The notes beneath the pieces are model-generated. The model ran no database searches and was not told the DNA's origin. It was given only the letters and a program-made list of their open reading frames with translations. A stretch of DNA of 6,269 nt from assembly GCA_029934845.1 (NCBI GenBank), contig JAOZLN010000151.1:1-6269 (forward strand). The letters are read 5' to 3'. Numbering within the stretch: position 1 is the first letter of the stretch; each line of letters begins with the position of its first letter. The stretch comes from Candidatus Sabulitectum sp. (GTDB lineage Bacteria; Fermentibacterota; Fermentibacteria; Fermentibacterales; JCC-6). The translations under genes were made by a program, and so were the position numbers. Positions 5,449 through 6,269 of the stretch are shown here, in pieces.

Positions 5449-6269
5449 CTATTCAGGAAGATAAACAAGCGTCAGGTTTTCGTATAGGTTTTCAAGCTTA
5501 ATTCCGAGAAGGTAACTGCCTCCAGGAAGATTGCCGGGAGTAAAGGTGTAAGAGGGGCCTACTCCAGTATCAACAATTCTTCCCTCTAGATCATAGACCT
5601 GGAAGGTCGCATCCAAAGGAGCGGAAATAGTAACCTGAACCGAAAAGGGATTCTCAGAGAGACTAACAGGCAACCCTAATGAAGCAGACTCAAAATCACC
5701 TAATGAGGTTAGTGTGTTCTGGTACCAGTAAAGTGTATCACCACTCCAGCAGAGAAGGTCCGGGTTGGGACTGCCGTTCAGTTGCCCAAAGCCTGCGGCA
5801 TGGGTATCCAAACTTTCATCGTAGAAAAGAACAGAACCTGTTCCAGACTGGGTTCCCTCAAGAACTGTAACAGCACCGGAGTTGGAATAAAGTACCTCGT
5901 CGTATCCATCACCATTGAAGTCACATCCATAAACATTAGGGTAATTATTGGCATCTATGTTCTGAAGAGTCCAGTACCACTCACCCGAGTCATCCGCCCA
6001 CATGCTGATATGTATTGGAGCCGGTGGAGAGGGATACATATCTGTTCCTGAATCAAGAAGATCAGGGTGACCATCTCCATTTATATCACACTGGGCGTAT
6101 TGTGGAGACCCCAATAGTGTTGTGTAAAGATCATCTTCAGTTTCAGATAATGTAAAGTTTGTCCAACCGTTTTGAGCTATGTAAATACGAACTCCCCAGG
6201 AATGAATTACACCGAAATCTTTGAAAGAATCTCCAGCGATATCTCCTGTGAAAAATCCTTTACAGCTAT
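5449..6269 (-). CDS. Secreted FG-GAP/VCBS-repeat protein with a type IX-like C-terminal sorting domain (N-terminus beyond window)
   Basis: The frame is open from the right edge to the TAG at 5449-5451, giving the last 272 residues. There are at least two calcium-loop repeats of the FG-GAP/VCBS beta-propeller type: CDINGDGHPDLL (60-71) and CDFNGDGYDEVLY (115-127). Degenerate copies are GDIAGDSFKDFGV (8-20) and GQLNGSPNPDLLCW (161-174). Tryptophan- and tyrosine-rich blade strands lie between them. The last 75 or so residues (LPVSLSENPFSVQVTIS, then FQVYDLEGRIVDTG, then the GGSYLLGI strand) follow the NPF...VYDLxGRxV...GxY pattern of type IX secretion (Por) C-terminal domains in Bacteroidota and other FCB bacteria. 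The expected role is a cell-surface or secreted propeller or adhesin; the ligand is unknown. A signal peptide would be outside the window. It is separated from the threonine genes by 540 bases and is probably unrelated to them. Confidence 0.85.
   Translation of the reverse strand, partial: SCKGFFTGDIAGDSFKDFGVIHSWGVRIYIAQNGWTNFTLSETEDDLYTTLLGSPQYAQCDINGDGHPDLLDSGTDMYPSPPAPIHISMWADDSGEWYWTLQNIDANNYPNVYGCDFNGDGYDEVLYSNSGAVTVLEGTQSGTGSVLFYDESLDTHAAGFGQLNGSPNPDLLCWSGDTLYWYQNTLTSLGDFESASLGLPVSLSENPFSVQVTISAPLDATFQVYDLEGRIVDTGVGPSYTFTPGNLPGGSYLLGIKLENLYENLTLVYLPE

Noticed and set aside
5449..6114. Start of the FG-GAP protein at TTG 6114
   Set aside because: The frame continues without a stop to the window edge and includes another repeat-like segment (GDIAGDSFKDFGV), so the true start lies outside the window.

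Overview
The window carries five genes, all on the minus strand, so transcription runs from right to left. The visible end of the rightmost protein has FG-GAP/VCBS-like calcium-loop repeats and a C-terminal domain resembling type IX secretion (Por) sorting domains. Together with moderate GC content, this suggests a bacterium of the Bacteroidota/FCB superphylum or a related candidate phylum. This placement rests on protein style only; there is no rRNA or other phylogenetic marker here.

Layout from right to left, in the direction of transcription. Positions 6269-5449 hold the 3' part of a secreted FG-GAP-repeat protein whose 5' end lies outside the window. Positions 5448-4909 are about 540 bases without a convincing gene. 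They contain an inverted repeat, a possible promoter, and a short leader with a GNRA-loop hairpin next to a strong ribosome binding site. Positions 4908-3658 encode a 416-residue cytoplasmic protein that I do not recognise. Positions 3618-2383 encode a fold-type I PLP aminotransferase of the 2-aminoadipate/aromatic (LysN/Aro8-like) type. Positions 2363-990 encode threonine synthase (thrC). Positions 938-1 encode most of an alkaline-phosphatase-superfamily enzyme of the cofactor-independent phosphoglycerate mutase type. It belongs to the branch long proposed to act as homoserine kinase, and its C-terminus is cut off by the window edge.

The four genes from 4908 to 1 look like one transcription unit for the end of threonine biosynthesis. 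The mutase-like protein would phosphorylate homoserine and ThrC would convert homoserine phosphate to threonine. The aminotransferase and the unrecognised protein would serve a linked but undetermined amino-acid step. Gaps are short: 39 bases between the unknown gene and the aminotransferase, 19 bases or an 8-base overlap between the aminotransferase and thrC, and 51 bases between thrC and the putative kinase gene. The last gap contains a strong hairpin followed by four U residues on the transcript, which would be an internal terminator or attenuator.

The parts most worth a second look are the unrecognised operon-leading protein, the mutase-type putative homoserine kinase with an altered active-site motif, the terminator inside the threonine cluster, and the leader with three segments that can pair in two alternative ways.
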